64,000 nt of DNA from Triatoma infestans (Eukaryota; Arthropoda; Insecta; Hemiptera; Reduviidae): positions 1-64,000 of the forward strand of contig JAAEAF010003512.1 of the NCBI GenBank assembly GCA_011037195.1, read 5' to 3'. The translations under genes were made by a program, and so were the position numbers. The notes beneath the pieces are model-generated. The model did not search any database and was not told where the DNA came from. It was given only the letters and a program-made list of their open reading frames with translations. Shown here piece after piece: positions 12,382 through 23,336 of this stretch (the first letter of the stretch is position 1; every line of letters starts with the position of its first letter).

Positions 12382-15300
12382 CTATAGCACCCTCTCCAGG
12401 TTTAGCTCCCTGAGGAATCTCAGGATCCTGGAAGGTTCTAGGGTAGGTATTTCTTCCTCCCCTATCTGGTAACAACCCAGACTACTGAATCTTCTTTGAA
12501 TGACGGCATCACAGTCCGTGAGGAGATGTATCGGAGTTTCCTCCGCCTCTCCACAGAATCTGCATATGCCGTCACCTGCTAGGCCAAGCTTTCTCAGGTG
12601 TCCCCTGAGTCTGCAGTGCCCCGTAAGGAATCCCGTAAGAATACGGATCCTATTCTTACTCAGACTGATGAAGGCTTTCGACCTTTCCTGGTTGTAACAA
12701 CCCAGGCAGACCTTGGCCTGCCTCAGTCCCGGGATGGTGTACCAGAGACGAGCTCTTTTAGCCACCTCCTCCTTCTTGATTTCTTCTAGAAGTACCTGGT
12801 CACTGACTCCACAAAAGGGCTCTGGCCCAATAAGAGGAGATACAGCGCCTTCCTTTGCCAGGGCGTCAGCTCCTCATTACCATCCACGCCGACATGTCCC
12901 GGCACCCAATGTAGGGTAACCTTATTGCTCCTGCCTAGTTCATTAATCTTGCCTAGGCATTCCCATACCATTTTAGAACTGATTACATAGGAGCTCAGTG
13001 CTTTAATGGCCCCCTGGCTGTCGGATAGGATAACTATCTCCTGATTCCGATATCCCCGATCAAGGTTCACCTGGGCGCACCTTCCAATAGCGTAGATTTC
13101 CGCCTGGAAGATGCTAGGAAACCTACCCATGGGTTCTGAGTGTTTGATTCTAGGCCCAAACACCCCTGCCCCGGTTCCTTCGAGGGTCTTAGACCCATCC
13201 GTATACCACTTAATGGCATGCTTGCTAATGCTGTCCAGGGCGGATCCATCGCTCCACTCTCCTTTCGTACTTAGCTTCGTAGAAAAATTTCTGACGAAGC
13301 TATATTTCTTAGTCATACTATCTCTAGGAAAGTCCCAGGGGAGGGAGCCAACAGAAGGGGGCATTCGCCTCCCAACCCCTAGCCCACATCCCCCCATGCC
13401 CTCCCTAGAGATTCTGAGGAGGGCTCCCTTTGCCACCCGCTCCACCACTAGGTGGAGCGGTGTGAGATTGAGAATAACCTCAATCCCGGCTGTAGGGCAC
13501 GTCCTCATTGCTCCCGTCGTGCATAGGCACGCAAGGCGCTGTACTTTGTCAAGAGTCTTCTTGACCTTCTCGAGCTTTGCTCTGCTGTACCACGCTACTG
13601 CGCCATAGGTGATAATAGGTCTCACCATCATAGTGTACATCCAAATAAGAATTCGAGGAGGGCATCCCCAGGACTTGCCCGCCACCCTCCTGCACACCAT
13701 GAGAGCGCGAGTAGCTTTACTGGCAGTTATTTCAACATGCCTATTTCATAGAAGCTTACTATCCAGAGTTACCCCAAGATATTTAACCTCCTTCTTCCAC
13801 TCAAGATCAACTCCAGCTAGCTGGATACTTTTCAGATGTGGAAGAGCCCTGCGCCTTGTAAAAGGAACTACCGTGGTTTTCGCTGGGTTAATACCCAACC
13901 CCACGGAAAGGCACCATCTATTTGTGATGTCTAGACCCCTCTGTAATATTTCACAAAGGGTATCTTCGAACTTACCCCTAGCAATTATGACAATATCATC
14001 GGCATACCCCTGACAGGAGATGTCGAGATCCGTCAGTTTGCAGAGGAGTTCGTCTACTATCAAGCTCCATATTAGGGGTGACAAAACCCCCCCTTGAGGA
14101 CAACCCCTGGTCGTACTGACTCTAATGGTTTCTTGGCCCACCATCGTCTCCACTGTTCTTGTGGACAACATCTCATTCACCCACCTCACCATGGTGCCGT
14201 CAACCCCCCTTTTAATTAGGGCCCTACTGACGGCCTCATGGGAGGTGTTATCAAAAGCCCCCTCTATGTCAAGAAAGACACAGATGGCCGTCTCCTTGAC
14301 ATCTAGAGATTTCTGGATAACACTCGTCAGCTCATACAGAGCGGTATCCGTTGATCTTCCCGCTCGGTATGCATTCTGTCGCGGGTGCAAAGGCACCCTT
14401 CCCAGAATCTCCGTTCTTATATAACAATCCAAGACCTTCTCCATTGCCTTCAGAAAAAAGGACGTAAGGCAGATAGGCCTGAAGGATTTGGGCAGGGTCG
14501 AATCCTTATTCCCTGCTTTCGGGATGAACACCACCCTTGCCCTTCTCCATGGTCTCGGTATATACCCGAGTGCCAAACTACTTCTAATTATTCGAACCAG
14601 GTGTGGTAGGACCTCCCCTATGCCCTTCTGCATAAGGGCGGGAAAGACTCCATCCACCCCCGGTGACTTGTATGGCAAGAACGAGCCAATTGCCCATTCC
14701 AAGGGGTACAGAATGCCTTGGCTACTTCCCAATCCACCCTGCCGGGCCTGCCCGGTTTCATTACTTCCAATACTTCCTCCCACGGTAAACTCCCCGGGAA
14801 GTGAGTATCCAGCAGGAGACGAGCCCTTTGCTCTCCATCTTGCGTATAGCTGCCTTCAGGATTCCTGAGCGACATATGAGCTCCCATGCCATGTTCGGCC
14901 ATTGCTTTATGCAATCTGGCCGCCACCGGCAGGGAGTCAATCTCACCACAGAATTTCCTGAAGCTATTTCTCTTGGCTTTCCTTATCTCTTTGTTGTAGG
15001 TTGTCAGCTCCACGGTGTAGCTCTGCCAGTCTCCTGTGCGTTTTGCTCTATTATAGAGCCTTCGCACTCGAGACCTCAGCTTTGCCAAGTCCGTGCTCCA
15101 CCAAGGAGCATCCCTACTACAATGTAACCTGCTAGTGGGGCAGCTATCCTCAAAGGCGCCTATAATCGCCCCATTAACCTCATCCAAATAATATTCCAGC
15201 TCCAGCCGGCACTGTGGAGCCTTCACAGCGCCTATGCGGCCAAGAGCACACCCTAAATTGGTTTTAAACTCATCCCAATTTGTTCGTTGGGGTTCCTCCA

Positions 15301-16002
15301 AACAGTCTCCCCGTCACCGAGCCCCTCTAGATCAAACATAATGATCCTATGGTCTGAAAGGGAGGGCTCGTTCGAGACCTTCCAGTTCCGAACGAATTGC
15401 CCGATACTCTGACTACCTATCGTAAGATCAAGAACTTCCCTCCTAACTCTAGTTACAAAGGTGGGCGCTGCCCCCACATTAAAAATATCTAGATTATACT
15501 GAAGGATAAATTCTAAGAGGTACTCACCTCTCCTGTTGTTATTGCTGCTGCCCCATACCCTGTTGTGGGCGTTGGCACCACATCCGATGAGGAGTGGCAG
15601 CGTACGCTCTTGACAGTACGCCACCAGCTCCTGCACCTCCGCTGGCGGTACATCAGCCCTGTCCCCAGCGAAGTAGCTGGATGCCACTACGACGGCGCGG
15701 TGATTGCCTCCATATTGCAGATGGGCCAAAATAGGCACTAAGTCCCGCGTCGTAAATTCTGAAAGACAAATATAATTAATATTATTCCTGATCAGGATGC
15801 AGGCCCTAGGTTTATCACTTTTTGCATCCCAAATTACCTTGCCATCCTTACCTGACAGCCCGCAGATCTGTCCCCCGACTGTCCAGGGTTCTTGAATCAG
15901 CACCAGTCCTAGTAGCCGCTTAGTGAACAACCTTGCTATGTTGGCTGATGCCCCCTTAGCGTGGTGTAAGTTCACCTGGGCTACCCCGGTGCTCAGTCCC
16001 AC
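12382..16002 (-). pseudogene. LINE 2 ORF2: endonuclease, RT, RNase H, zinc motif
   Basis: ORF2 starts after ORF1, around 16002, and reads 'QVNLHHAKGAS' then the AP-endonuclease motifs 'LVLIQEPW', 'LLIGCGANAHNRVWGSS' and 'SLSDHRIIMF' (to about 15310). The RT follows, with 'YKSPGVDGVFPALMQKG', 'SFRPICLTSFFLKAMEK', 'FLDIEGAFDNTS', 'TRGCPQGGVLSPLIW' and catalytic 'GYADDIVI' (about 14020). RNase H has 'KWYTDGSKTLEG' (about 13210), 'ILSDSQGAIKAL' and 'WVPGHVGVDGNEE'. The end carries 'CRFCGEAEETPIHLLTDC'. Lesions are frameshifts near 15280, 14700 and 12780 and an in-frame TGA at 13746-13748, probably from TGG. In the endonuclease motif, Gly stands where GCDANAH is usual, a likely inactivating change. 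Confidence 0.88.
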
Positions 16003-16014
16003 AGCATGACCTGT

Positions 16015-17532
16015 TCATGGAAGGGTGAGAGGAGGATCCCCCTCCTCTTCCAGGAGCATCTGCTCCTCCTTCTCCTCCTCTTCCTTCGAGAGGCTCACCC
16101 TGAGAGATGAGAGATCCACATCTCCCAGGCTCTCCCTTCGTTGGGCCTTCTCCGGGGAGCAATCCCGCGGTGTTACTTCATCTAGGGTGGAGGGCGAAGG
16201 AGCTTGATGCTCTTTCATGCCCGCCTCATCCTCGGACTTCCTAAGTCCTCTAACAGGGAGTTTACCAAAACGGTACCTAATCTGGTACCCCTCCCTCCTC
16301 AGTGCCTCGTACGATTGGCCGTCAATGCCGGCAGTCAGTACGAGGTCCGAGTTCTCCTCCTTACAGCTAAGGACTTTCCACGCCATCGTGTTCAGTCCTT
16401 CGTTCTGGGCAGTGACGATAGATAATATCTTCTCTATGCCCTTGCCTTCACTGCGCGGGAAGAACGTCGTAATAGTGTGCATCCTCGGGATATCTTCTCC
16501 TGAGCATGCCATCAGCTCTACCCCCGTCCAGGTGCTCAAAGTCGATGCCTTTTGATGCACCCAGTCTGCAGTCTGTTGGTTTGTACAGTCCAGCCAAAGC
16601 ATGCCTGGACGGAAATGAATTCCCACGAAATGGAGCTTATGCTCCCACCCGAGGGATATTTCCTCTACTAGCGCTTCTTCTAATGCTGACAGCTCCTCAG
16701 CATTGAGCACCCTCTCCGGGAAACCCCTCGGCATCACGCCCACCCTTACCACCCGCACTGCACCAGCATAGCTTGGGCCAGACTGGCGAGGGATAGGGCG
16801 CCCAGCCGAGGAGGGCCCAGCAAGTGCAGCTGAATCGGAGGAAGTCACCCTCCTTCTCTTGACATCCTTCTTCTCGGGAGGTGTAATGTGCCTCTCCCGC
16901 TTACCTTGGGCATGTTGAGGTGGGCTATTGTCCCTCTCTTGTGCCCTATGTTTCTCTGCCTCCGCCCTCGCCTCCTGAGGGTTCATGCCCTCAGAGAGCG
17001 CGCGGAGGTACCATCTGACGCCTGCCCCAATGAGACCTCTTCTCAGGGGGTCATCCATCGCTCCCGGTTGTCCCGGAGGCGGCAGCGGCGGCGTCCTCTT
17101 CTTCCACTTGAGGATCTTTCTCCGTCCCGGTGCCTCCGCCTTCTTACCTGCACCAGGAGGAAGAACTGGAGCCCTCTTGCTCCCTTCCTCACCCTTCTTG
17201 CCCGTCTGAGGCTGGTCCGCCTGACGAGCACAGCTCGCCCTGGCGGTACCAGGTCCAGCGGTTCCTTCGTTACCCCTGGGAGCTTGCTCCTGAGGGGTCC
17301 GATGCTCAGCATGCACAACAGCGGTTATTGCCCGCTTCTCCACCTGTGCATGTCCAGCCTGATGAGCAATGCTCATCCCACTCGTACTAGGTACCACCCG
17401 CACATCCATTTCACTAGGAGCGAGCTCCTTTGTGCTCTGGGCTGCACGAGGTGGTACGACGGCGCCTGCCCGCCCAGTCTTCTGACTCTTCTTTTTCTTC
17501 TTCCTCTTCTGCTCTTCTTGTTTAGTATCCAT
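16015..17532 (-). CDS. LINE 2 ORF1, gag-like RNA-binding protein
   Basis: An intact frame of 505 residues from ATG at 17532; a longer in-frame reading begins with GTG at 17544, but the ATG is the likely start. The N-terminal half is low-complexity and very basic (KRKKKKKSQK and repeated K/R/P blocks). A folded region follows at about residues 265-430, containing 'MLWLDCTNQQTADWVHQKAS', which resembles the conserved ORF1 domain of insect I/R1-like elements (DUF4780-like, from memory). The C-terminus is acidic (SKEEEEKEEQMLLEEE). No CCHC zinc knuckle is visible, unlike classic R1 ORF1. By family, it would coat the element RNA. It ends 13 bases before ORF2. Confidence 0.82.
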   Translation of the reverse strand: MDTKQEEQKRKKKKKSQKTGRAGAVVPPRAAQSTKELAPSEMDVRVVPSTSGMSIAHQAGHAQVEKRAITAVVHAEHRTPQEQAPRGNEGTAGPGTARASCARQADQPQTGKKGEEGSKRAPVLPPGAGKKAEAPGRRKILKWKKRTPPLPPPGQPGAMDDPLRRGLIGAGVRWYLRALSEGMNPQEARAEAEKHRAQERDNSPPQHAQGKRERHITPPEKKDVKRRRVTSSDSAALAGPSSAGRPIPRQSGPSYAGAVRVVRVGVMPRGFPERVLNAEELSALEEALVEEISLGWEHKLHFVGIHFRPGMLWLDCTNQQTADWVHQKASTLSTWTGVELMACSGEDIPRMHTITTFFPRSEGKGIEKILSIVTAQNEGLNTMAWKVLSCKEENSDLVLTAGIDGQSYEALRREGYQIRYRFGKLPVRGLRKSEDEAGMKEHQAPSPSTLDEVTPRDCSPEKAQRRESLGDVDLSSLRVSLSKEEEEKEEQMLLEEEGDPPLTLP

Positions 17533-17951
17533 GTCTGGTCCCACGAGGAGCTGGGGAATTCTTGAGTCGACTGTGCCAGAGCCCCGCCTGACACAGCAAG
17601 GCCATTTATTACTCCCTGATTTGGCCCGGTTTCAGAGAGGCACCGTTATGATACAGCCTGTATTACCCCCCGGATGCAAACCTCCATGGGCACGGTACGC
17701 ATAACACCCTGTTTTGGGGGGAGGTGCCCCCAGGGACACCGCCTCGGATGACCGACGGGTACACCTATTCCGTCGGGGACTTTTATCGACGTCTAGGTCT
17801 AGGTCCGCCGAATTCTGTAATAAACAGGGTCATCTCTTGTAGGATGCAGTAATACTAAATGCTGCGTTCGGACGGTCCTGATGAATAGGAGGTGAAGCCT
17901 GCTATTCACCCTGGGGTATCCCCACCAATCTGGAGGAAACCCCTGAACCCC
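17533..17951 (-). promoter_or_regulatory. LINE 2 5' leader, presumed internal promoter
   Basis: About 420 GC-rich bases upstream of ORF1. Full-length non-LTR elements normally carry an internal promoter in this position. I see no specific core motif, so the function rests on position alone. Confidence 0.45.
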
Positions 17952-17964
17952 TTTTGAATAGCTT
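17952..17964. repeat. Right TSD of LINE 2
   Basis: Exact 13-base copy of 12275-12287. Confidence 0.9.
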
Positions 17965-18562
17965 ACTGTCTTTTTGCACTGTCTTTGGGACAGTGTCCTC
18001 GGGAATCGGTTCTGGTTTTCTGTATACCGATTGGTTGTTTGTTAATTTTGATTGACGTTTATTGATAAACAATCGAGTAGTATCTTGATAGAAATTTTAA
18101 AAAGTGGTAGTCAATCAGTCTCTACATAAACTTGATTCTGTCGCTGAAGAAAATCCGAAAACGGTCAGAAACCATGTTATTGGTTTTGTTTATTGCATTA
18201 ACCATTTTGTCATAGTGGCTGGGACAAAAACATATTTGACTTTAAGACTACTAATGATTGGCTTTTAAATGTTTGCAACAGCTATATTAGTGGGAAACAA
18301 AACAATCCTGGGTTTTCATTGTTTTATGCATTTTTTCTTGAATAAGAGGATCTGCAGGCCATTCTGTTTCAATAACAGAAAAATTATGAAATATTGGAAA
18401 AACAGGGCTGTTTTTACACGCCAGCAAATGCCTTGAAAATTCTGTTGTACAATGAATAAACTGAATTACAAAATTTCCATTAAAACTGTTTATTTACATT
18501 ACACAAATAAATACATTATTGATAACAATTAGTATGAAATACATTTATTAAAAAAAAAACAT
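17965..18562. other. Intergenic DNA, nothing recognised
   Basis: AT-rich host sequence between LINE 2 and the next repeat block. No long frame, RNA or repeat border is apparent. Confidence 0.5.
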
Positions 18563-18604
18563 CTGTTGTGAAACATTCACACGAGTTTCTCTTACTGCAA
18601 TTTA

Positions 18605-18812
18605 TTTTATTTATTTTTAATTTAAGGCGCATCTACATCTATGGTCATTGGCGCCGAGCCGTCTCAGTGCACTGCCGGCCTCGGGACAGTGTTCTCTCGT
18701 TACTGACAATCACCGGATCACCAGACAGTGATCTGTAGATGTTCCGAGGAAGAAAAAATCTAAGGGCAGCACGCTACCACTGAGCTGATCACTACCCTTT
18801 TTACTGGAATTA
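18605..18812 (-). mobile_element. tRNA-derived SINE (copy 1)
   Basis: On the minus strand it opens with an A-box-like 'gatcagctcagtggtagcg', then passes straight to the family body 'gctgcccttagattttttc' and ends in 'gatgcgccttaaatt'. The B-box segment present in the 43.1-kb copy is deleted here. It inserted into a TIR-family repeat. Confidence 0.65.
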
Positions 18813-18889
18813 ATATGTACCTGAGAGGACTTGGTGGCAACGCCCTCTGTCTCAACAAAAAAAAAATTGTTGTGGGGGTTGGTTCCGCA

Positions 18890-19030
18890 AAGCTAGAAAG
18901 CATCAGAGACATTTTCCGTGTTAGCCTGCTTCTTTTTGCGGTCATCATTTTGCGTTCGCCCATCTTCAGGGTGCGTTTGTCAGACAGTTTGATAACACAG
19001 ACTTGCACAAAGCAAATTCAGTTTACACAC
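18890..19030. repeat. Short interspersed repeat shared with 61510-61640
   Basis: The block 'gttagcctgcttctttttg' followed by a 'cggtcatc' and later 'cagtttgataacacag' recurs in diverged form at 61536-61640. The class is unknown. No coding potential is supported. Confidence 0.5.
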
Positions 19031-19869
19031 TCATTTCATTGTTTTATGCATTTGCATAGAACAAAGAATTTGCTAATTCATTCCAAGTTTAAAGAAAATA
19101 TTTTAGTCGTTTTCGAAAAAAATTCAATAACCACTTCTGTTAAGCCGTATTTCCGGTATCTGATTTTCTTGAAATTTGGAATTCTAGAAATGCTTCTGTC
19201 CTAATATGTATCTCAATACTATATTCATAGTAGAACCATAAATTATACCAAAGTAGAACTTTACAGTCAAGTTTAACTATTATTTGTTCCCAAGCAACGC
19301 CCCAAAAAATTCAATATTCCTAGAAAAAATGTTCCAAACAAAAGTGATAGGAAATCCAAAAAAACTGATAAAAACATTGAGTAATATAGCACTTCCGTTT
19401 GATAGATTTTAACCGCAACCATTGTGGCTGATGCGGTGAAGGTACTTAAACCGAATACCAAGTTAGAGCTTACTGCGATTTTTCGTTTTTCGAGATATTT
19501 TGTTCACATATACTCAGACGATTTGCTAAACACATTTTTTTCTTAACCAGGAAACCCACAAAGCTGTATTTCAGGTAAAAATACAATTTCGAAACTTTTA
19601 CACGAACATAATACTTTACCAACAAAGTAAGAGAAGTAAAACAAGAAAGTTTTAGTAAGTTTTACATATCTTCATTCGACTTTATCCAATATGTACAAGA
19701 GAGTATTAGTACAAAAATTCACCGCAAAATAACAGCATGTACCAAGGAACTAATAGTATAATCAGGATGGATTAGTGACAGACAACTCCTTATTTTACAA
19801 ATTGTATTTATTAATTCTCCTAAATAAGGTTATCTTCAGTTTTTTCTTTCAATTAATTTATAAAACTGT

Positions 19870-20500
19870 TATTCAAAAATCTGGGTGAAACAGTCACACG
19901 AATTTCTCTTGCTTGAGAGTTTATGCAATTATATTTGCACGTTTTCAAGAAAATTCAAAAAAAAACTCAAGACCATATCCTGTAAAATTGCACTTCCGGA
20001 TTACAATTTTTTCTTCAAATATGGAATTTTACCCATGCTTCTAATTTTTATTAAAATTATATGGCTGGTAGAACCATATAATTATATTGAAGTGGTACTT
20101 TCAAGAAAAGTTTAAAATTACTCCTATAAAAACAATTTTGTCGGGAAAATTTTCAAGAAGGTAATTATGTATGTAGACAGTATATGAAGTTTATAGAAAA
20201 TCGTTGGAGCCTTTTTTAAGATCATGAAAAGCTAAAAAAAATGTAGTAAAATCGCACTTCTTGTTGATAGATTTTGATCAAAACCTTGTTGTCACAAGCG
20301 GCGGTGGTACCTAAACAGGGTCTGAGATTGCGGCGATTTTTAGTTGTTGAGATATTTTGTTCAAACACACAGATACACTGGCCATTTGCTAAAAAAATTC
20401 TTTTCGTACTTAGGGGCCCTCAAAAGATGTGATTCCCGAGAAATCTCAATTTTGAAAATTTGTCACGATGTACAGATAGTATAAATGAGGTATGAAAAAA
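19870..20500 (-). repeat. TIR-family repeat, inverted copy
   Basis: The terminal block 'gtgtgactgtttcacccag' is at 19905-19882 on the minus strand. The interior continues to 20500 with 'gagatttctcgggaatcac' and 'gggcccctaagtac'. The inner terminal repeat is degenerate ('caagagaaat'). Confidence 0.55.
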
Positions 20501-21339
20501 AAATCAGAATTCTCTGAGCTTAAACTCAGATTAAATAGTATAGGATTTTATTTCTCATACAAACAACGACTAGGTCAGTATTATTTGATATTGTTTTCAT
20601 GTACCAATTTTTTTTTTTCTAATTCCAATTTTATTCTAAAATCGAAATTAAAATCTGTTGCTGTATAGAGGCGATTGGTTTTAAAAAATATCAATTAATA
20701 ATTTATAATTCGATTGATGGATGAGTTACAGCTAAGTTGTTCTAGAGCGAAAAATAAATTAATTGGCCACTTAATTAAATCATTAGTCTATGCAATATAG
20801 ACGAGATATTTGCTATATTTCATTTCAAATGTAACACCTTTCAACTTTGGTAAATTAGACAATGGGTGGTTAGTGTTCTCATTTGTTTTTCTGTGTGAAC
20901 ACAATCAAATCATTGGAAAAAATATCATGTTTTGGACAATATTTACCTTTGTTTCTTCTAAATAGGATTTTTCTTGTTCATATTGGTTTCTTTACATTGC
21001 AGTGAAGGTATACTATAAAATAGAAAATCAAATAGATTTCCTTATTTAAATTTTAACTATGCTTATGTGGATGGAAAATGAAGAAAAATTATATAAGTAT
21101 GTACTTATGTTGGAAGAGTATGTAAAAATGCCAGTTTACTACCTTCTATCACTGATTTTGTTATACTCTATTGCTGCTGGATAGTTCATTTAAAATTAAA
21201 ATTCTTTAATTCAACTCTCTAACTTAGTGGTTTCTTCCATTTTTTCTACAATATCAAGCCTAGAAAGGATGTTCTTATTTCTAGATCTGGGCAGAGTGAA
21301 AAAAATATGATTTATGACTGAAGATAAAAAACAATCTGA
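20501..21339. other. Intergenic AT-rich DNA, nothing recognised
   Basis: No frame above chance and no repeat with clear borders. Confidence 0.5.
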
Positions 21340-22930
21340 CTGGGAGTGATTAGTCAACTTGACTAATTAAAATCTCATTTTCTCCTGGACAATTCTATGC
21401 GACAAACATCTAGTATTAAAAGGTCTTAATAAGAATATGAATACGTAATATAAAATCGATTTATTGTTAACACAAAATCATTATTTCAATAGATAACAAA
21501 AAAATGCATATAATTATGAATATATTAAAATCAAATCAACAATTTTATAAATGATTAATATTGCAAGAACAAATTCGGACCTTGTTCAAAAAGATGTGAT
21601 CTCAAGACTTCCACCGCGATCTTAATGGAAAATACTAGGAATTTTTCAGAGTTCTGGTTAAGATCGCCTCTTTGGGTTGGTATAAGTTGATGTTTCGACC
21701 ATACGGACAGAAGGCTTCATTCAGGTAGTTGCTGGTTAAGTGCCAGTGTTGATTCGGTTTGAAATCTCAACCTTCAAGTACTTTGAAGAAGTCTAATGCA
21801 TAAAGGAGCGAAACATCGGTTTATATCAAGCTATTGATGAGGTCTCGATCCGAAGACTCAGCCTTTCCTAGCGTTTTGTCTGACGAAACATTAAAAAATT
21901 AAATAAATAATAAATAAAATTTTGATGCAAGGTTATCTTAAGCACTGAAAAATGGATACAAACAGCAAACAAAACTATTTGTACCCAAAACTCCGCTATT
22001 AGTGCGCCACATCTTTATACTAAAGTTTTCATGCTGAACAATGTCCAATAAATATCTCTATTCAATAATTTCATATTTTCTGGATATAATTAATTAATTT
22101 AAAACTTAAAATTCCATCAAAGTGAAAGCTCGCTAGTTGACTGAACTTTATTTTATTTTATTACACATAAACCAGAGATTTTGTTAAAATTATCTATAAA
22201 TTATTAATAATAAATCATATAATAGTATGTAATATATATATAACTCATACAATAATCTAATATATTAATATAAAAAAACACATTGATTTAATTTACCTAA
22301 TACCAAACCCTATTTAATTTATCACTCATTCGCTGAGTGAATAAATTGAACTTTCTAATTGATTCTAATTGAACTTTTATAAATAAATACACTCTACGTG
22401 AATCTTTCGAACTCTCTCCACATGAAACTTCATTCCTCAAATAACGCAAAGTATATGGTTTTTATATGGTTATACGTGGAATAACCGTTAGAGCCATATA
22501 ATTTTTGGCTGGCGATTATCTGGTCAATGCTGGCCAATATCTGAAGGGCAGCCCGACAACTATGTCCTAGAACAAACTACTAAACTGGAGGTAGTACGAA
22601 ATACCTGAGTTAAATAAAATACGTTTTCACAGTGCAATGGAAAATTATAGAAAGACGTTCAACGAGTACTAGGGCAATTTATGTGCCGTCTCAATCCGAG
22701 GGTTTACAAAATAAATGATCGCGCAAATCTGAAAGATCGTGGTTCTACACATTAAGAATCGAATATATCAATTAATTTAGTGGCACAGAGAATACAATAA
22801 AAAAAAATACAATAAAGAAACAGTCTTAATAATAATCGGTTATTATTAATCGATTAATATACTTCTCACCTTTTCTACTTTGTGTAAAACTCTGTTGGAA
22901 GAGCAAAACAAGATGGTATCTTCTGATAAG
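21340..22930. repeat. 3' flank of caspase A, homologous to 43215-45820
   Basis: Diverged but collinear blocks are shared with the 3' flank of caspase B: 'tagtcaacttgactaa' (21351 and 43227), 'ttataaat' rich blocks near 21470-21550 and 43350-43480, 'ctgaaagatcgtgg' (22728 and 45531), and 'gagcaaaaca' before a T-rich end (22902 and 45773). This fits one duplication that copied gene plus flank. Confidence 0.6.
21807..21861 (+). other. GCGAAAC...TGATGAGGTCTC repeat motif
   Basis: Contains 'gcgaaacatcgg', a 13-15-base spacer, then 'ttgatgaggtctc' and 'gaagac'. A close relative lies at 28251-28307. Words of the hammerhead core (CTGATGA, GAAAC) are both present but in permuted order. The family is unknown. 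Confidence 0.4.
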
Positions 22931-23198
22931 ATTTGTCAATATTGAGAAACTTAATAGATTTGATCAGTAATCACATTTAAAAAACCTCAAAACATAATTT
23001 CCTTAGGAAATCTCAATTCGAAAATATGACACAATCATGGTATTTCTTAATTATTTCTTAATAACATTAAGAGAAAGTACAAATTCTTAAATATTGAACG
23101 AATAAATTCTGATATGTTAAAAGATAAAATACAGAAATATCAATGCCCATTACAACACATTTAATGTTAAATTTTAATGGGCAGTGATTTAGCAGAGT

Positions 23199-23336
23199 TC
23201 ACATTTCCAAAATCTGTTGTCGTTCTTCATCAGTGACAGGTTTAAAGAAAAATTTTTTATCGAATCCAATTAAAGTAACATTAACTTCTAAATATGTTTC
23301 TGTAATATCAAATTTGGACTTGAGGTTTCTATTTAC
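23199..23336 (-). CDS. Caspase A exon 8 (C-terminus and stop)
   Basis: Residues 347-391 and TGA at 23199-23201. Ends with 'LIGFDKKFFFKPVTDEE', the last beta-strand region, well conserved with caspase B (KKFFFK). Acceptor 'ttttgtag'. Confidence 0.86.
   Translation of the reverse strand, partial: VNRNLKSKFDITETYLEVNVTLIGFDKKFFFKPVTDEERQQILEM

Larger units (their letters stand above)
12288..17951 (-). mobile_element. LINE 2: nearly full-length I/R1-like retrotransposon
   Basis: A 5.66-kb element on the minus strand, flanked by a perfect 13-bp direct repeat. From its 5' end (17951) it has a GC-rich leader of about 420 bases, an intact ORF1, a short spacer, a long ORF2 with a few lesions, and a poly(A) tail seen as T runs at 12286-12309. 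Its GC content is clearly higher than the surrounding DNA. The preserved TSD and ORF1 suggest a young insertion. Confidence 0.92.
18563..19660 (-). repeat. TIR-family repeat, inverted copy with nested insertions
   Basis: The terminal block 'gtgtgaatgtttcacaac' and 'agtaagagaaac' lie at 18597-18563 on the minus strand. The interior resumes at about 19070-19620 ('ttttgaggg...' replaced by 'tgtgggtttcctgg', 'gatagg', 'ggaagtgctatatt'). The first part is split by a SINE at 18605-18812 and an unrelated repeat at about 18890-19030. Confidence 0.55.

Noticed and set aside
16888..17565. 225-codon plus-strand frame opposite LINE 2 ORF1
   Set aside because: Shadow of a GC-rich minus-strand coding region with strong codon bias; no domain.
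18720..18812. A genuine tRNA gene from the A-box-like sequence
   Set aside because: No B box or acceptor-stem pairing; it continues into the SINE body shared by four copies.
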